Positions 1 through 14,497 of a stretch of DNA of 64,000 nucleotides are shown piece after piece. Numbering within the stretch: the stretch's first letter is position 1; each line of letters begins with the position of its first letter. Source of the stretch: Archilochus colubris (taxonomy: Eukaryota > Chordata > Aves > Apodiformes > Trochilidae); the NCBI GenBank assembly GCA_023079485.1, contig CM041084.1:19248609-19312608 (forward strand), written 5' to 3'. The notes under the pieces are model-generated. The model had not been told where the DNA came from. It made no database searches and saw only the letters and a list, made by a program, of their open reading frames with translations. A program made the translations under genes and the position numbers.

Positions 1-1015
1 TCAAGTGAAAAACCAGAATACTGAATACTGCTGATCTGGGCCAGCTGGAGCAGGACCAAGAAATGGGGCTATTTGCAGAGGAATTTAACACAAGTGGTCT
101 GTAGAAAGTAATTTGTACCAGGGAATGCATCCTGTAATTGTTCCATTGAATTTGATCAGCTACATTACAGAGGGATGACTTAGGCACACATACAGTCAAC
201 AAGAGACCAAAGAGAGGTGCAGAGGTGATTCCATTTCAATACAATACCCTTGGCTTGCCTCCCAAAGAGAGTTAAAGTGCACTTCCATGACCCAGCCATT
301 AATCCATGAAAATATAACTGGATCCAGAGATACTGTATCCTTGAACAGGATGTATCACAGAAATAATCACTTAATTTATGAAGCTGAAGAGTCTCCTCTG
401 ACTTAATTTCATTCTAACCTGGCTTGCACCTGCCCCATGCTGTCCTGAATTCCTTACTCATTTTTGAAAATGTTACTGCTACCTACCACATTCACCAGCT
501 GGAACAGCAGCTGTTATTTCTGTTCCCCTTTTTTTCCACTAAATAAAAGGTTTTTTTCCTTCCATCTTTCCCTGTAAACCAAAAGCTGGGTAAAACCCAT
601 TTTGTAAAACAAATTCTGAAGCATTTCAGAAATGAAGAGTCCAATCAATGTATTGAATAATAGTTGCTCGGTTACAGAATCAGTAGGGGCACAATGTTAG
701 TTATAACTTCTTTCTGATGACTACATAGCATTTATGGGAAAGATGGTCTTCAATTACTTTTTATTTCTATAAGTCTTCCAATTTTTTTTCTTTTCTGCTT
801 GAATTGCTTCAAATAAATCCTTGAATAACCTGATTAATAATTCAGTACGGGCATATTTTGTCAGGTTGTATGGAGACAGTAAGTGTTGATAAATGTATGC
901 TATATAATAGCTTCTGCTAGAAAGCTTTGTAAATTACTATGAAGGCAAAAGAGAGAGAACGCCTTTTCATTGAAAGTGGGGTTAGCAGTAAGTTTCTCCA
1001 AAATGGTAAATGGAA

Positions 1016-1190
1016 CCACAGAAAATTTGAGGTCAGAAGGGACTTCCAGGATTGTCTATTTCAATCAGTGCTCAAAGCAGGTCTGTTTAGATCAGGCTTC
1101 TCAAGACCATGTCCAAATAACTCTTGAGTACAGTTTAGGGCAGAAACACCAGAACCAATCTGTGCAACCAGTTCCAGTATTTGATCATAA
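1016..1190 (-). mobile_element. Degraded CR1 LINE 3' fragment
   Basis: Read on the plus strand this resembles the antisense of a CR1 3' end: a 'gaggtcagaagggactt' block, then 'gctcaaagcaggtc' and 'tcaagaccatgtcc', then a block resembling 'ggcaacctgttccagt'. The order matches the CR1 3' UTR read backwards. Many substitutions suggest an old insertion. It accounts for the overlapping small open frames at 939-1245. Confidence 0.7.
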
Positions 1191-3901
1191 GCATGGTAAA
1201 AAGAAAAATCTTAGTATCAATTCAGAATACCTCCCATTAATATAATTTTTGTTGGCCAAACTTTTTAAATATGTGACTGATTTAAAGTTACACTAATTAC
1301 AAAAACTCTTCTCTATTCATAGCTTTTTGATCACAACCCTTGCTAATGCAAACTTTGATTTTAATTTCTTTTATTTCTTTATTCAGTATCTTAGGGGTAA
1401 TTGAAAATATGTAAATAAAATAATACGGGAATTCTGTAAAGATGTAGGGAATAAAATGATCCAGAATAGAGAATGGACGTGGCAGTATATTGTCCCACAG
1501 CCAGAGCAGTCCTGACAGTTGTCCAATAAACCATTATTAAAAAAAAAATCTCTTTACCCAGTCCCCTACTACTCCAATACATAGAACTGAAAATGTAAAC
1601 AATGAGTGGCTTGCATTTCTTTAGATAGACATCATAACCTCCATTTGCTTTATTACAATACAAAGTCCTTTTCAAACTGGTAGCAAATGGAAAACAGATC
1701 ACTCTTTACAACTTCTGAAGTTGTTTAACAGTTAGTACCCCCCTGCAGAATATCCAGAAAAAGGGTTATTTGTATCCTCTGAGGAGTATTAAGTTCCTGT
1801 CAAATAACAGCATGTAAGAATTTTATATAGCAGCCCTAAGAATGCTACACACCCCTGAAGCACATTTTTGCATTATCCTTGCAAGTGACTTACTCTCTGA
1901 AATTCAGCAGAGATCTAAGACTCCATAACTTTTGGCAGTGAGTTCCTAAAGTCATATGACATGAGTCACATGAAAAACAAGAGCAAAAAAAAAAAGCACC
2001 CCCTCTTTCTTCTTCAGCCTTTTATTTGTTCCTTTCAGTTGTTCCTTTGTTCCTGGACATGCCTTTCCAATACTATTACAAGAGAAAAGCAGAGTGTTTG
2101 AATTGCATGCTCCATCTTTGTTATTTTTTCCATCTCTCCTTTGCTAGCGCATTTTAGAACAAAGGAGTCCAAAACAGTGATGTCACCCATCAAGGAAGGG
2201 CTTTTTGTCTTCCAGCTCATTTCTGAACCCCTATCTTTGACTTTATGAGTGATGATCTTAAATGAATCCAGCATTCAAGAACAGGAGAGTCACTGACACA
2301 TCTTTAGAGAACAGCAGGAGAAAAAAAGCACAGGGAATATTTTATCCAGAACAGATAAACTGAGACAAGCCAGGTAGCTACCTGGATTAAACAAAGATTA
2401 GAAGGAATTTCTTCTAAAAATGGGTAATATGCAACCTCAAAAGCTGTGAAAATGCAACAACATTGAAAGGTACCTTTACAAAATGCCTTAGAGTGACACA
2501 ATGAAACCCTGTGTTATGCTATTGTGGTCATCAGGATGACTGGGAATAACACAGGAGTAAATCAGATATTTGATTTGCTTGCACCTCAAGGTAGTAATTT
2601 GTTTTCCATACCTACTGCAGCTAGGGCTCCAGGAAGCCTGGTAAACATTTCCCACCTTGGACACTGCTAATTCAATAGTGCCTAAAGAATTACAGTGACT
2701 GAAATAGCCATGGCCATAAACAAAGGTTGCTGACGAGTTAACTTGCTCTTTTCCCTAAAAAAGCTCTCGTACCAATGAGACTAAATGGAGCTATGATGGT
2801 AAGAACAGATGGCAAAATAATTTCTCAAGCCATGCTAACTTACAGTTTTGCTCTGTTTTCCATACATTAAATTGAATGACCAACGGTGGTAAAAATTGCC
2901 TTCTGTGGCAGATTTTTCTAATGCACCTGACAACTGCCAGGAGCCTTCTTGGGAAATTATAAAGGCAAAAGGCTACACTATTCCCTTAATCATTTTATTT
3001 TATGTCTCAGCTCTTGTAAGGTGCTGCAGCTGTAGAGTCTCAGACAGAAATGATTTAGTGGTTTATATTTTAGAGGATACAGTCACTGTGAATGGAGTTA
3101 CACTATTTATAAGGTAAATTTAAGAACATGCTTCCCATTACCCCTGGAACACTTCTCCTGAAACACACAAGGCAAGTTCTGTCCTCAGCTGGAGGAGACT
3201 GAACATAGGTGAGCTTGTAAAATGTTACCTGGTTTATCTGGATCTATTTCAACATCTACCTGCACGTGGAAAGACAGAAAAATCAGGTGGCTGATTTGTG
3301 AGGGTATAAATAATCTCTTAACAAAAAATTTCAGGAATTCCTTAGTATTTCTCTTGGAGGCAGCAAAACAACTTCAGTCTCCAGTGCTGTTTTCACTGCT
3401 TTATGTTAGCTGCTAATTTAAACCTAATTGTAGAGCAGGTCACATTCAAGACACTGGAAAAAAGCCCAGTTACGTTTATGGTGCGTGACCAAGCCCTAAA
3501 AGAAAATAATAAAAGCAATAAAAGTAATTAAACCCATTTGAAAGGAGAAACAACAACACACAAGCACAACCCAGCTGTGGTCATTTAGAAATAGGTGTGG
3601 GTTTTCTAAATAGTTACTTTCCCAGGTAAGCACATGGGCCATTGCTTTAAGAGTTCTAAAACCAAGCCATAGAACACTCCTTACTGTCACACACTGCCAC
3701 GTCTGGCTTAGCCTTTGCAGTCACAGTATTTGGCCTGTAATTTCCAGACATCTACTGGAATTTTCAGCTAACACTTTTTCTTAACCATCCTTTCTTTTCC
3801 CCAACAACATGAAAGACATCTATGAAACATCAAGCCTGAGAACTGAATCAATGCTTCCTCTGGATGCCACGAAACAAGTCCATTGTTATCAGAAGGCAAA
3901 T

Positions 3902-4042
3902 GTCACTCAGTGCCATGGTCTAGCAACTGCTCCGGTGGGTCAAGGGTTGGACTAGATGATCTCTGAGGTCCCTTCCAACCCAGCTGATTCTATGATTCTA
4001 TGATTCTATGATTCTATGATTCTATGATTCTATGATTCTATG
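3902..4042 (+). mobile_element. CR1 LINE 3' end with 8-bp tail repeats
   Basis: The segment runs from 'cactcagtgccatgg' through 'ggttggactagatgatc' and 'ggtcccttccaaccc' into about seven copies of ATTCTATG. This is the diagnostic 5'-truncated CR1 3' terminus of birds, in sense orientation. It is well preserved. An 82-base block is identical to the copy at 21673-21835 in opposite orientation, so both probably belong to the same relatively young subfamily. Confidence 0.95.
3986..4042 (+). repeat. (ATTCTATG)n terminal microsatellite of CR1
   Basis: About seven tandem copies of the 8-bp unit ATTCTATG form the 3' tail of the CR1 copy just upstream. CR1 ends in such short repeats rather than a poly(A) tail. 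The copy number here is high, which makes it a likely length-polymorphic site. Confidence 0.95.
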
Positions 4043-4840
4043 TGTTGCTTTTTTTTCTTTTTTGCCTATAAAAGGGTGAATTCAAAACATTGAATAACTA
4101 TCACATTTCAGAGAATATGAGTGCACTCAAGCAAAAAATACTGGGTGCAGAATATAGCTTCTTGATTTTACATCTGTGATAATGTAGAGACTCAGAACAT
4201 TCCTTTACCTATTTATGTGCAAAAACAATCATGACCCTTTTCCAGGCAGCCACAGGCATACCAAAAATAGAGTTCAGTCTCTACCATTTTTCTGTGTTTC
4301 CAAACACAGAAAAGAGAAATCCCAGCAGCATGGCACAAGATAATTAAAACATAATAAAGTATAGCTCATCTTTAAAAGGAAAATAATCAGTACAAGGGTG
4401 ACAAGATGCCAAAGTTATGGCACCTACAGTGCATAAACAGACAACATACCACATCCAGACTGGGCAGAGCACGGTATCTGCTGTTCACTAGGCTGAGAAC
4501 CTTGACTAAAGTCTACCTAGTGTGCTCCTTCTGGTCATCCACCATCAGGCTTGCTAAAGCAAACAGGTTGTGATATCAATAGCTTCCCATTTGTTCATTT
4601 TTAGGAGAGGCACAACTCTGTTTTATATAAAAGAGCCTAAACTGCTAGCATTTCAATGAATCTGAAAGCATTTACCAGCCACTGACCCCAAAAGATAATC
4701 AGAACACACCAAGCTTAATGCTTCCCCAGTAGAAAGACAGTTTAGTAATGGTGACATAACCTTTACCTTCTGGGTCATAAAATATAAAGTATCATTACTG
4801 TCTAGAAACTGTTCAGTGACCTAAAGGACACAAGAAGAGT

Positions 4841-4875
4841 TTGCAATCACAGTCCTTTTTTAGGACTGTGAGCAA
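4841..4875. other. Short near-perfect hairpin
   Basis: TCACAGTCC (4847-4855) pairs perfectly with GGACTGTGA (4863-4871) around a 7-base T-rich loop. The stem is extended by TTGC/GCAA after a 2-base bulge on the left arm. The stem is too short for an ordinary pre-miRNA, so it may be chance or the remnant of a small inverted-repeat element. No function can be assigned. Confidence 0.3.
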
Positions 4876-7800
4876 TTTTTGGCTAGACAATTAGTTTTCT
4901 ACAGTGCCAAGCTAAAGGATGCCAAGTCTGTTCAGTTCCAGCCAAGGACTGACACAGGTATTTCAATGGGATTACCCAAGAGCCTGAAAATTGAGTAGAA
5001 GTTTGAAGGTTATGTTGGAATGGGACCAAAATGCTCAGCACTAAGTCTGTCTTGATGAACTTCTTTGTCTGCACATGTATTGTGAAAAAAATGAGAAAGA
5101 TCTGCATCCTGAAAGGCATTTAAATACCAAAATCCTATTTTTGCAACATGCTTAAATATCTTTGAAGATATTAAGCCAAAATTACGCTCCATACTCCAAA
5201 TTACTGTCTGTTGGGAGCCTTGGTGACACATGACAAAAACAAGCTTGCAGACAGGCAAATCCCACATTGCAACCCAACATGCTCAAGAGAGCCATCATGG
5301 TTCTCTGTACCTCACATTAGACTCTTGTAACCATACAAGTTTCTGCTTGCCTCATTTTGCTGCCATCCAACACCATTAAAAATTTTTCAAAACAAAAAAA
5401 AAAGAAAATGCTTCTAAGTCTACAACAGTCCCACAAAAGTAAGTAGCCATAGCTTATTCATGTTTACGAAACAACCAACACATTGCACTGAGTCACACAG
5501 TTTTCCCTAATCTGAATTAAAGATACATCTACTTTATTTATAGACTCACTGCAGCAGGTTGAACAAAACTCTATTGTAGCTGGATTCTAAGAGAAACAAA
5601 GCATACAGGTTCTTAAATAGATAGTCACAGAGCACATTCAGCTGTGACGCATGGTTTTTTCTGTAATTTCCCTGCTCTGAGAAGAATGGACAGCACTTGT
5701 CAAACTATGATTACTGCATCAATTGAAATACATAAAATAATAACTGATGCAATCAAATGCACATCCAGCTCTCATTTGCTTGGAGCACAGAGAGGCAGAT
5801 AGCAAATTGTTCAATATGTAATTAATTCACAGAAAGAAAAAGGAGTTGAAAAAAACTTATATAAATACATTCTTTAGGACCTGGCAGAAAATAATGACTT
5901 GAACAAGCATCTCAAATGTAAAATTAATGAATGACAACAGGAATAGTACATTTGTAATGTGGAGATAAACTGCAAGAAGATTAAACAGGTTGCTTATGGG
6001 AAAATAGCCACCTTCTCCATATTTTGCTCAGAAAAAACACATGGTTTGTAATTGAATTCAAGGCCATTATTCAGTCAGAAGCTTCTCATGAAGTCAGAAA
6101 CTGTGAAAGTATGTTTCTGAAAGCAGAGCCCCAGGAGATAATTGAAGCCTTAGAATCACAGTGGTGATTTCCTGGAACACTCATCCCCAGGTTACCTAAA
6201 ATAAAATCCATCAGACAAGAACACACAATGAAGACACATAAAGGTTACAGTAAGGGAGATGTAAGTAAAGAAAGTGGAAGGAAATAAAATGTATAAACAA
6301 TCCTTTGAGAAAACCATGCATGATTACTTGCACAAGCACATATGCAAATTCAACTTTACTATATAAAAAAACATAGCTGAAAAAAACCAATTTTAAGAAA
6401 TCCTAATTTCCTTTTAATTTTCCTTTTTGTTCAGAATCTCCTCATAGCTTTGCAGTGTTTTAAGAGCCTTACAATATCTGCAGTTCTCAGAACCTAGGCA
6501 CATTTTTCAAGATCACATTTGAGCAGGTTTTTTTTGGGAAACACCGGATAAAAGGGACATGATGTATATAAACACCTCAGATATCAGCAGGTCCAGTATT
6601 GAAATTAAACCTTTGGTCTTTGAAGTCATGCAGCCAACCCACAAGGACCTCCAGTGCTAAATTAAAATATTAGGTCCTAATACAAGGAGTAGACCCCACT
6701 CTGTGTTCCTGTTCCAGATATTAGCAACTAATGGCTTGCTACCCTTTTAGTTTGCCCTCAAAGTTCCCTCACTGCCAAATGAACTTTGCCACTGCTGCTC
6801 TGAAATTAGGCTCAGAGGAAACCAGGAACAGGGGTCTGTTTGCACCATTTGCCATTCAGTGCAGCATAAAACCAGTGCACACATTAAAGTTAATGCCAGA
6901 CCTGTGAACAATCCATTGGTCAAGCCCTGCAGCCACAGAGGGTGATGCAATTATTGCCTAAATAAGAGAATTTAGCCACTCCTCAGTCCCAAGCTAAACT
7001 GAATGTACACCATACATCATTTAGGGATGCAAACCCACCTCCTTCTGCAGCATGGTGCAGCACCAGCAAAGAAGGCTTAGGGAAAATATTATCAGTCTTG
7101 GGTATGGCAATTCCAGATGACATGGGCCAACAAGTGTGTGGGGAGACCTTCAAATAGAGAAGCAATATGAACTACTCAGAGTATCCAGACCCAGTAGGAA
7201 AAGGTAGCCAAATAATGGAAAGAAATTTAATAGGCTTAATATACTACCGGGCTTTCAGAGGTAAGTGGTAGTGCACATGTACTTCATTTCCTAAAAGATC
7301 AATTACAAAAGTCCTGGCACACATAAAGATGGCAGCTTTTACTCTTCAGCTTCTAGAGAGGGGAAAAAAAAAAGAAGAAAAAGAAAAAAAATCTGGATAA
7401 TGCAGAAATAGAAGAAACAAGAAAATGCCAATTAAACATTTCTTAATACATCTCAGGTTTTCTTGAGACTAATGGCATTTATTTTGGAGTCAGTAAAGAT
7501 GAAGACATCACTGAAATATACAGGTGTGTGGTAAAGCCTGATCCATGAAGGCAGGGGTACAAGCCTGCCACCAGGCAGTGAAAAAGCCTAAACACTGCAC
7601 CAGAGTGGATCTGTTCTTTTTTCAGTCTGTAGACTGAACTAGAAAGTATATATTTCAACACCGCCAAAGAAAATCTAAAATGTCACATTCTTATTTCATC
7701 CAATTAGACTGATAAAATCATTTTGAAGAATATATTAAGCTAGTGTCAGGCAAAACACTGCAGTGATTGATCCTCACAAGGAGGACGTTTCTAACCAGAT

Positions 7801-9020
7801 CAAAATTTGCCTGATATATTTATGTCTTTATTGCTGTAATGTTTTTTGACATCTGCTGCCCTCTAATCAATGCTTGCATGCTAATAATGACATGGGATAT
7901 GATACTGTACATCTAATCTGTGCTTCAGCAGACGAAAGAATAAGACAGATTCAGAAATGAAAGCAGGAACTCAATACCAAACTAACATGGAACGAACGTC
8001 TGGATTTTTAAGTGTTCCCATTACCTAGTACATTTTTGATACTCAGTAAAATGATTTATATTAAATGAGGTACTCCACCAAAAATCAGTTCCTAAATCAC
8101 AACTGTACTTCAAACCATTGTTGCAACACGTTCTTTTCTGAATAGCCCTGAGGGCAGAGGTAGCTGAACCTCCTAAAGCTTCTCTTCACCTGATTCCAAA
8201 ATATGAGCAATTGTTGCTGACAGGGCAGGGTAAAGCTCCCTTAGCCATCCCTTCCGTTCCTGCTTAAGTCTTTGGACGTAGAGCCTTTATTTGTGTGAAA
8301 AGAAACACAGGCAACATAAACACCAGCTTGCTTGAATCCTGGAGCCCAAACAACACAGTTTCATTTTCACTCCCCCATGATTTCAACCTGGGTAGAGGCT
8401 TCCTTGCTATAGAAATCATTCAGATGTATTAAAAATTGTCACCACCCTCAGAGACAAAAGGCAGAAAAAAGAAAACACTGTTCTCAAAACTGCTGGAGAG
8501 CAGACAAATTGATTTTCAGTTAAGTCCTTTCTTACAGACAATACTTGAAAGAACTGGAATTTGAACTGGATCTCCTAAAAATTGGTGACTGCCCTACATC
8601 TGTAGGATAGGTTGAAGTCTTCATTACTTGAAGTCTTTGAGTAAGATTTTTTTCAAAATACACATAAATTTAGGCCTTAACAATACAATATGGAAATTGC
8701 AAACTGCCAGAGAACCCTAGGAACTGATACTTCACTACTCAGTTGTCTACCACAAAAATTTTTAGGTTAGTTTGATGATGGGTAGAGGATTCTTACACAC
8801 TGACATTCCTACATCTGTCTTCCAGTTCTTCCAGGCCCTGTACAGCCCTGCTATCTCTTGGATACTCTGAAGAAAGACACTGAGAAGTGTCACAAAACTA
8901 AATCAAGCTACAAGAAAACAAAAGCAAGAGAACAAACTATCAGTACCTCCAGCAGCCCCATTTCTATGTTAGGCTGACTGACTCCCTCCCCAAGCTTTCC
9001 ACACCAGCACCTTTGGGATC

Positions 9021-9343
9021 TGTAGGAAGACGAACCTCTTTTAGGGAATGGCGCTTCAAGGTCCAACCAGGTGTTCCAGCAGAGACTCACAAGTAGTGCT
9101 CTAAGCCTAAAGCCCTCAGGGTTGACTAGCCCGGATCAGTGCTGTTGCTCCAAGAGCAACTGACCTCTCTGCTGGCTAGCTCAGGACTGAGCTGAGCCTG
9201 TGACTCAGGCCTCACCTTTTATTGGCCCCCTAATCCTGCTCATGCACAGTGGGGGCCCACCCTATTCAGGCACAGGTGGGCTTAACACAAGCTCATGCCA
9301 CTCTCTGGGAATTAGTGGCACCTGGTTGCCTTATTTCACTACA
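9021..9343 (-). mobile_element. Solo LTR of an endogenous retrovirus, flanked by 6-bp target duplication
   Basis: The 323-bp element begins TGTAG and ends CTACA, a perfect 5-bp inverted repeat within the canonical TG...CA ends. It is flanked by the direct repeat GGGATC (9015-9020 and 9344-9349). On the minus strand an AATAAA signal (9218-9223) sits in a CCAATAAAAGG context about 120 bp from the left LTR end, as expected for the R region. No gag, pol or env sequence lies beside it, so it is a solo LTR left by LTR-LTR recombination. A 6-bp duplication suggests a beta- or alpha-retrovirus-like (ERVK-type) integrase. The small plus-strand frame starting at 9200 is an antisense shadow of this LTR. 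Confidence 0.85.
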
Positions 9344-12300
9344 GGGATCTATATTTGCTTGATCTCTCTTGAAACTGCTCTTCCAGCTACCAGTTCTATC
9401 TGTGTTTCAGTATTTTCTTTGCTAGTGAACTTTATATTAAGTCTTTCTGATATCTTTTGCCTAAATGGCATTTCAGAAAAGAGAGAAATGGCACAGAGTA
9501 GCAAGCTGGGATCCTCCCATTGTTTCCCAACTTCAAATGCCAGAGTCCTGCACATTTTTCCTTTCAAAGGTTCCTTCCTCTTCCCTTGTTAGAGGATGCC
9601 AAGATGCATACACCTCCCCCCCTCTTGTTTTCTTTTTTCAATAGCTCTAGATTCTTCTTAATTACAATAAATTTTTGCCTTAGCCTTAAACTGCTTTTGC
9701 TAGTTAAAAGCCTCATACATACTGAAAAAAATTTACTAATTGTTATCACACCAAGTTTATAATGACACTTGCATTAGTCACATAAGTGAAATTACTTCAC
9801 CTTAAGGACCCAAAACAATCTAAACATGGCATTTAAGCAGAACTTAATTACAGGATTAGGGAATGGGTTGTCTGATGGGTGTGACATGCCTGTATCCCTT
9901 CAGGATGGTGCTTAAAGGAGACAAACACAGTGATATGATGCTTCATTTTCAATTCTTCACAGAACAGGGGCCACGGTGGTTTTAAAAACCAATGACCAGC
10001 CATCCTCTTGGTATTTAAAATCGTGCTGCAAGGTTTGGACAGACTGAAGGAGTACTGCAGGGCCTCACCTCATCATTATAGAAGAACAGAGAGTGAAATG
10101 GGTAGTTAAAGAGCCATGCCTTTGAGGCTGTGCAGAAGTCAGCACGCTAGGCAAGCAGTTGTGATGCTAAGAAACTGCTGCTGTTGGGCAGCTGAAGCTG
10201 AAACAGCAAAGCTACAACACACGCCTGCAGACACTGCTGCTGGTGACGCTGCAAGGTAAAAGCCCCCTTAGGGGTGGTCTCCAGGCAGCACAAGCTGTAG
10301 AGTTTGTTTCAGAGTCTAGCACATACAACTTCAGTGTCTCTTTGGGTCATGGCAGAAAAAAAAAATGCAAGGCCAGAGAATGCCAGAAAAAGTGAATTGC
10401 ATGTGACCATGTCTATTTCTCTTACATTTTCAACCACAGACACAGGGAAACACCCTTTCCTTGCACTGCTCCTGCAGGTGCTTATCTGAAAGATTCACTG
10501 AGCAGTGCTGAAGGGCTCAATCATCACCTCCTGAGCTGGACAAAACACTTTTCCACAGTACTGCACAACAGGACCTACAAGGATCAGTTTAATTTTTGTA
10601 GCAGTTATATTGTAGTTAGGAATCCAGCCATGTGCAACCACTATCTAATGTTTCATAAATTTCAGGTGTGCACTCTTAAAAGTCTGAATGAATCACATTC
10701 AGACTCCTATTGGTTACTGATCTTTGTACTTACAGCATAAACTTATTCATAGCCAATATGTAACTGTTCTTGGCTTGTTCTTTACCTCAATTAATTATTT
10801 TTTTCTATTTCTTTTTTTTTTTTTTCCTTTTTTCGTCCCTAAGTGTATCTATAGATAGCTCTTATTCTTTTTCAAGATTTTGTCAGAGTAAAGAAACTAA
10901 TCCTTGCTCTCAGAGGATAAATTTTCCCTTTTCATCCTAAATAAGTGTCATCTGCACCTCTTCCAATTGGAATGAATTTTTATTGCAAATGAATGATCAG
11001 AACTTTATGCAATACTTTATGCTCAGCTATACCCATATACTTCCTTCTCATTGCTGAAAACGATGGTTCTCACATCTTCTAGCAGCAAATTTGCTTTTCC
11101 CAAATCTATTGCACATTTTAAGGTCCAGTCTTCATGCAATAAGGAGGCAGATGATAAAGTTTTTTTCAGATTAGAAGCACAAAATTTTGGCTGCCAGTGA
11201 CAAAATGTGTGAGTTTAACTTTGTAATATCATTTTTTTTTCATATTTCTCTATTGCCTTATTATTTGCTACATGATTTTCCAGTCCTCCTCTGACACAAA
11301 TTAAAAGAAATCATCAGTACAATGGCAGAATTTACTGGCATACTTCCACTTTTTGTGACAAATTTATTATGGAAATACTAAAAGAAACGAGTTCCACAGC
11401 CAATTTATGAGAATTTCTATCTGTTTGGAAGTAAGCTACCCCTACTTTCACAGAGTCTTGCCAGGCCCATTACAATTCTTATGTTACTAATGATTTTCCT
11501 TAGCTGATCTAAAACCTTCTATGTTATACCATACCAAGTGCCTCTGTGAAGAAAAGTAAAATAAGACCTATATCGAACTCCTTTCCCTAAAAAGTAAAAT
11601 AATAGTCTTCCTTTTCTTAAAAATTCCATCACCTAAATCTTAAAAAAAAAAATCAATTGTAAATCATTATATCAGAATATACTTGAAATTCTAAAATTAT
11701 TGTTTCAAAATGAGTTCTAAATCCTAAGAGTATATCTGCTTGGATCACTTTTTTTCTTATTCTGAAAAATGACATACATGACAAAATGTCATCTATGATC
11801 AAATAAAAAAGTAGATTCTTTTTTTTCCTAGGCAAACACTGAAAATCAAAGAGTGAAAAGATGAAAGCTTTTTTCTTTTTTTCTAATTCAATTTTCCTGA
11901 TTTACTAGCTTTAAGGACAAAAAAAATCCTAAAAAACTATTTTTGTAAAGCCATCTGCAAAACAAACAATCCTCCCCACCCATTAAAATACAGATTAAGC
12001 CTGGATGGATATTTAGTTCACAATACTGTATTATCCTTCTGGGATGAAGACAGTAAGGAATTTCCTTGCTAAAACAGTTGGATAAACTTATGAGAGATCT
12101 TTCTGAGTATTTATGTTTAAAAAGACTCCTCTTCCCACAAAGCCCTTTGTATAATTCTCTTTAACATCTGTGAGCCTGCTGAGCTCCTTCTTCATTCACA
12201 TTTCACTAGACCTATAATTAAACCCTCTTCAAAACTGCATCACTTCAGGTGTCCTAATGAAGAATCCTGAGGAAATTGGTAATAGTTGGCTGAGAGAGAG

Positions 12301-14472
12301 CAACAAAGTTGCTTCCAACTATTTCTTGCAAGATTCATTCCCTTCAGCAGATGGAGGGCTGCAGTAAAAGACAGAGACTTGAGGCTGAGGAGGTCATAAA
12401 ACTCTCAAGAGCAGGAAATTACATAGGCAAATCTGCCAATGTGATCTGTTTATGAAGTCATTAGGCATTCCTAGGCTCTTCAGTTCCTGCTTCCCCAAAT
12501 AGGAGAATGGTATTTTAAGAGCAGTAAACTCAAATCACTTTGGTTTAATTTAATCTTATTCCTGCTACTGCTTTTATATGCTAAACATATAAATCATGGC
12601 AAACTCCCAAAAAAGAATCCACCTGCTGCAGAGAAACAAATTAGATGTATAAGTGAGGAGGGCATTTTCTCCCTTGAAACTTGGTCCTGTCACCTATCCA
12701 GAATTTTGAAACAGTAAATCCCTACTGCAGTACTGATACCACATGATTCTGCTTTTGCTTCAATGGGAGTTTTATCCCTGGATTCTAAAAACCTTTGAGG
12801 ACCCTGTATTATTATGTCACAGCTGTAATATTCAGGTAGAAGAATTCATTAGGCTCCTAAGCTCTGTGTCACACATCAGTTGACTGGACCCCACTGGACC
12901 TGTCTTCATCCCACACCAGAATGCTCCTTGTGCACCTTCTTTCTCTTGGGCTCCAGTGGCTGTGAGCATCTGGGCTCAAGCTGCTCCATCAGGGACAGCT
13001 ATAAACCTTCAGAGACAAATTGTTACTGAAACCACTGGGATTTTTGCCAGAGAAAGGAAAGCAATTTTAGGCTAACATCTGTAAATGTATCACTGAGCAA
13101 TGATCACCAAGATGACCACTTTATGTGAATGAACTACGAGGTACTAAGAGGAACAGTGTGAGGGACTAATAGAAGTGAAAACTTGAAAAGTAAAAGCAAA
13201 CTTCAAGAAGTGACAATTACTAAGATGCTGTTTGAGGCTATTGATTTATCCCTTTGAGTTGTACTCAGTATAAAAAAAGATGGAAACTACATTTTATGTA
13301 GTTAGGACTACATAAGTAGTACATTATGGTTACAATAAATGTTACAAATTTCTGTTACAATAACAGTAATTAAGCTAAGATAAACAATGTTGTGTTTTCC
13401 TGAATATGCCACCTTGTATTAATAAGTGAAAGCAAAATTTAGTGGAATACACAATCAGAACAGTAAATAGAATGGTACCTCTGGGAAGCAAACACACCAA
13501 GTGTTTAAAATAACATCCTTATTATAGAGATCATTAGAAACAATGTATAAATAAGGAAATAAAGAATGAAAGAAAATCTATTATACAATTAATACAGGGT
13601 TCTGCCTGTAAATACCTCCATATAGACATACAAACATGTTCCTACTGGCTATTCTTTCTATCTATTTTGATTTCAAGGACTAAACATAAAATTTGCTCCC
13701 TAGTGAAAAGGTTACGAAACTGTTAAACCACAACATTACCTGGTATTACTAAAAGTAAATAATAAACAAACTCATCTAAACTCAGTGCAAAATATAATCT
13801 TGTATGTTGAACACCTAGAAGTGCTTAAGGAGATTTTTGGCATTTAGCTCCAATGATGTTATGCTGACTGCCCAAGATGAAATAATTTGGAATCTGTAAA
13901 GTAACAGTCACAGAATGGTAGAAGTCTAAGTTAATTTCATCTTATTAACTAAATTCTCATGTTTTCAGTTTTGCTCCAAATGTGTTGTGGTCACTGTAAC
14001 TCCTGACATTCCGAGCTAAATGGAGCACATGTATCATGGAGTTATTAAGCAAAGGTTTAGAAAACTTTTCATATATTTTTCCCTACAAATCTACTGTACA
14101 TAGACAATTGTGTCTCTTTCAGACAATAATTTTACTTGATGACTTGATTAAATTTCCAAACCAGATAATTGTTCTTTAGAGAAAAGAAAAACACTCAGCT
14201 GATGAACTTAATTTATAGCTGACCTTAAAATAAATCACACAGGTCATTAATTTTATATTGCAAAAGGCATATAAATTAGATTAAATGCTTAGTTGCATAT
14301 ATTGAACAAGAAAATTAACAGTTCCCATTTGGCTGCCTTTTCTTGGTCATCATTTCTTTGGGAATGACTCTTCAGCAACTTGGCATTTTTTTCAAGGTAA
14401 ACTGAGCTGATAATGATTTATGTATTTATTTCTAGGCTAAACTTCATAGAATCTACAGATCAAGGAAAGAAT

Positions 14473-14497
14473 AAAAAAAAAAAAAAAAAAAAAAAAA
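14473..14497. repeat. Poly(A) tract, 25 A
   Basis: An uninterrupted run of 25 adenines inside PLXDC2 intron 1. No recognisable retrotransposed sequence lies immediately 5', so I treat it as a mononucleotide microsatellite rather than a processed-pseudogene tail. Confidence 0.9.

Noticed and set aside
9200..9592. 130-codon plus-strand open frame
   Set aside because: Its first third is antisense to the solo LTR and the rest has no recognisable features.
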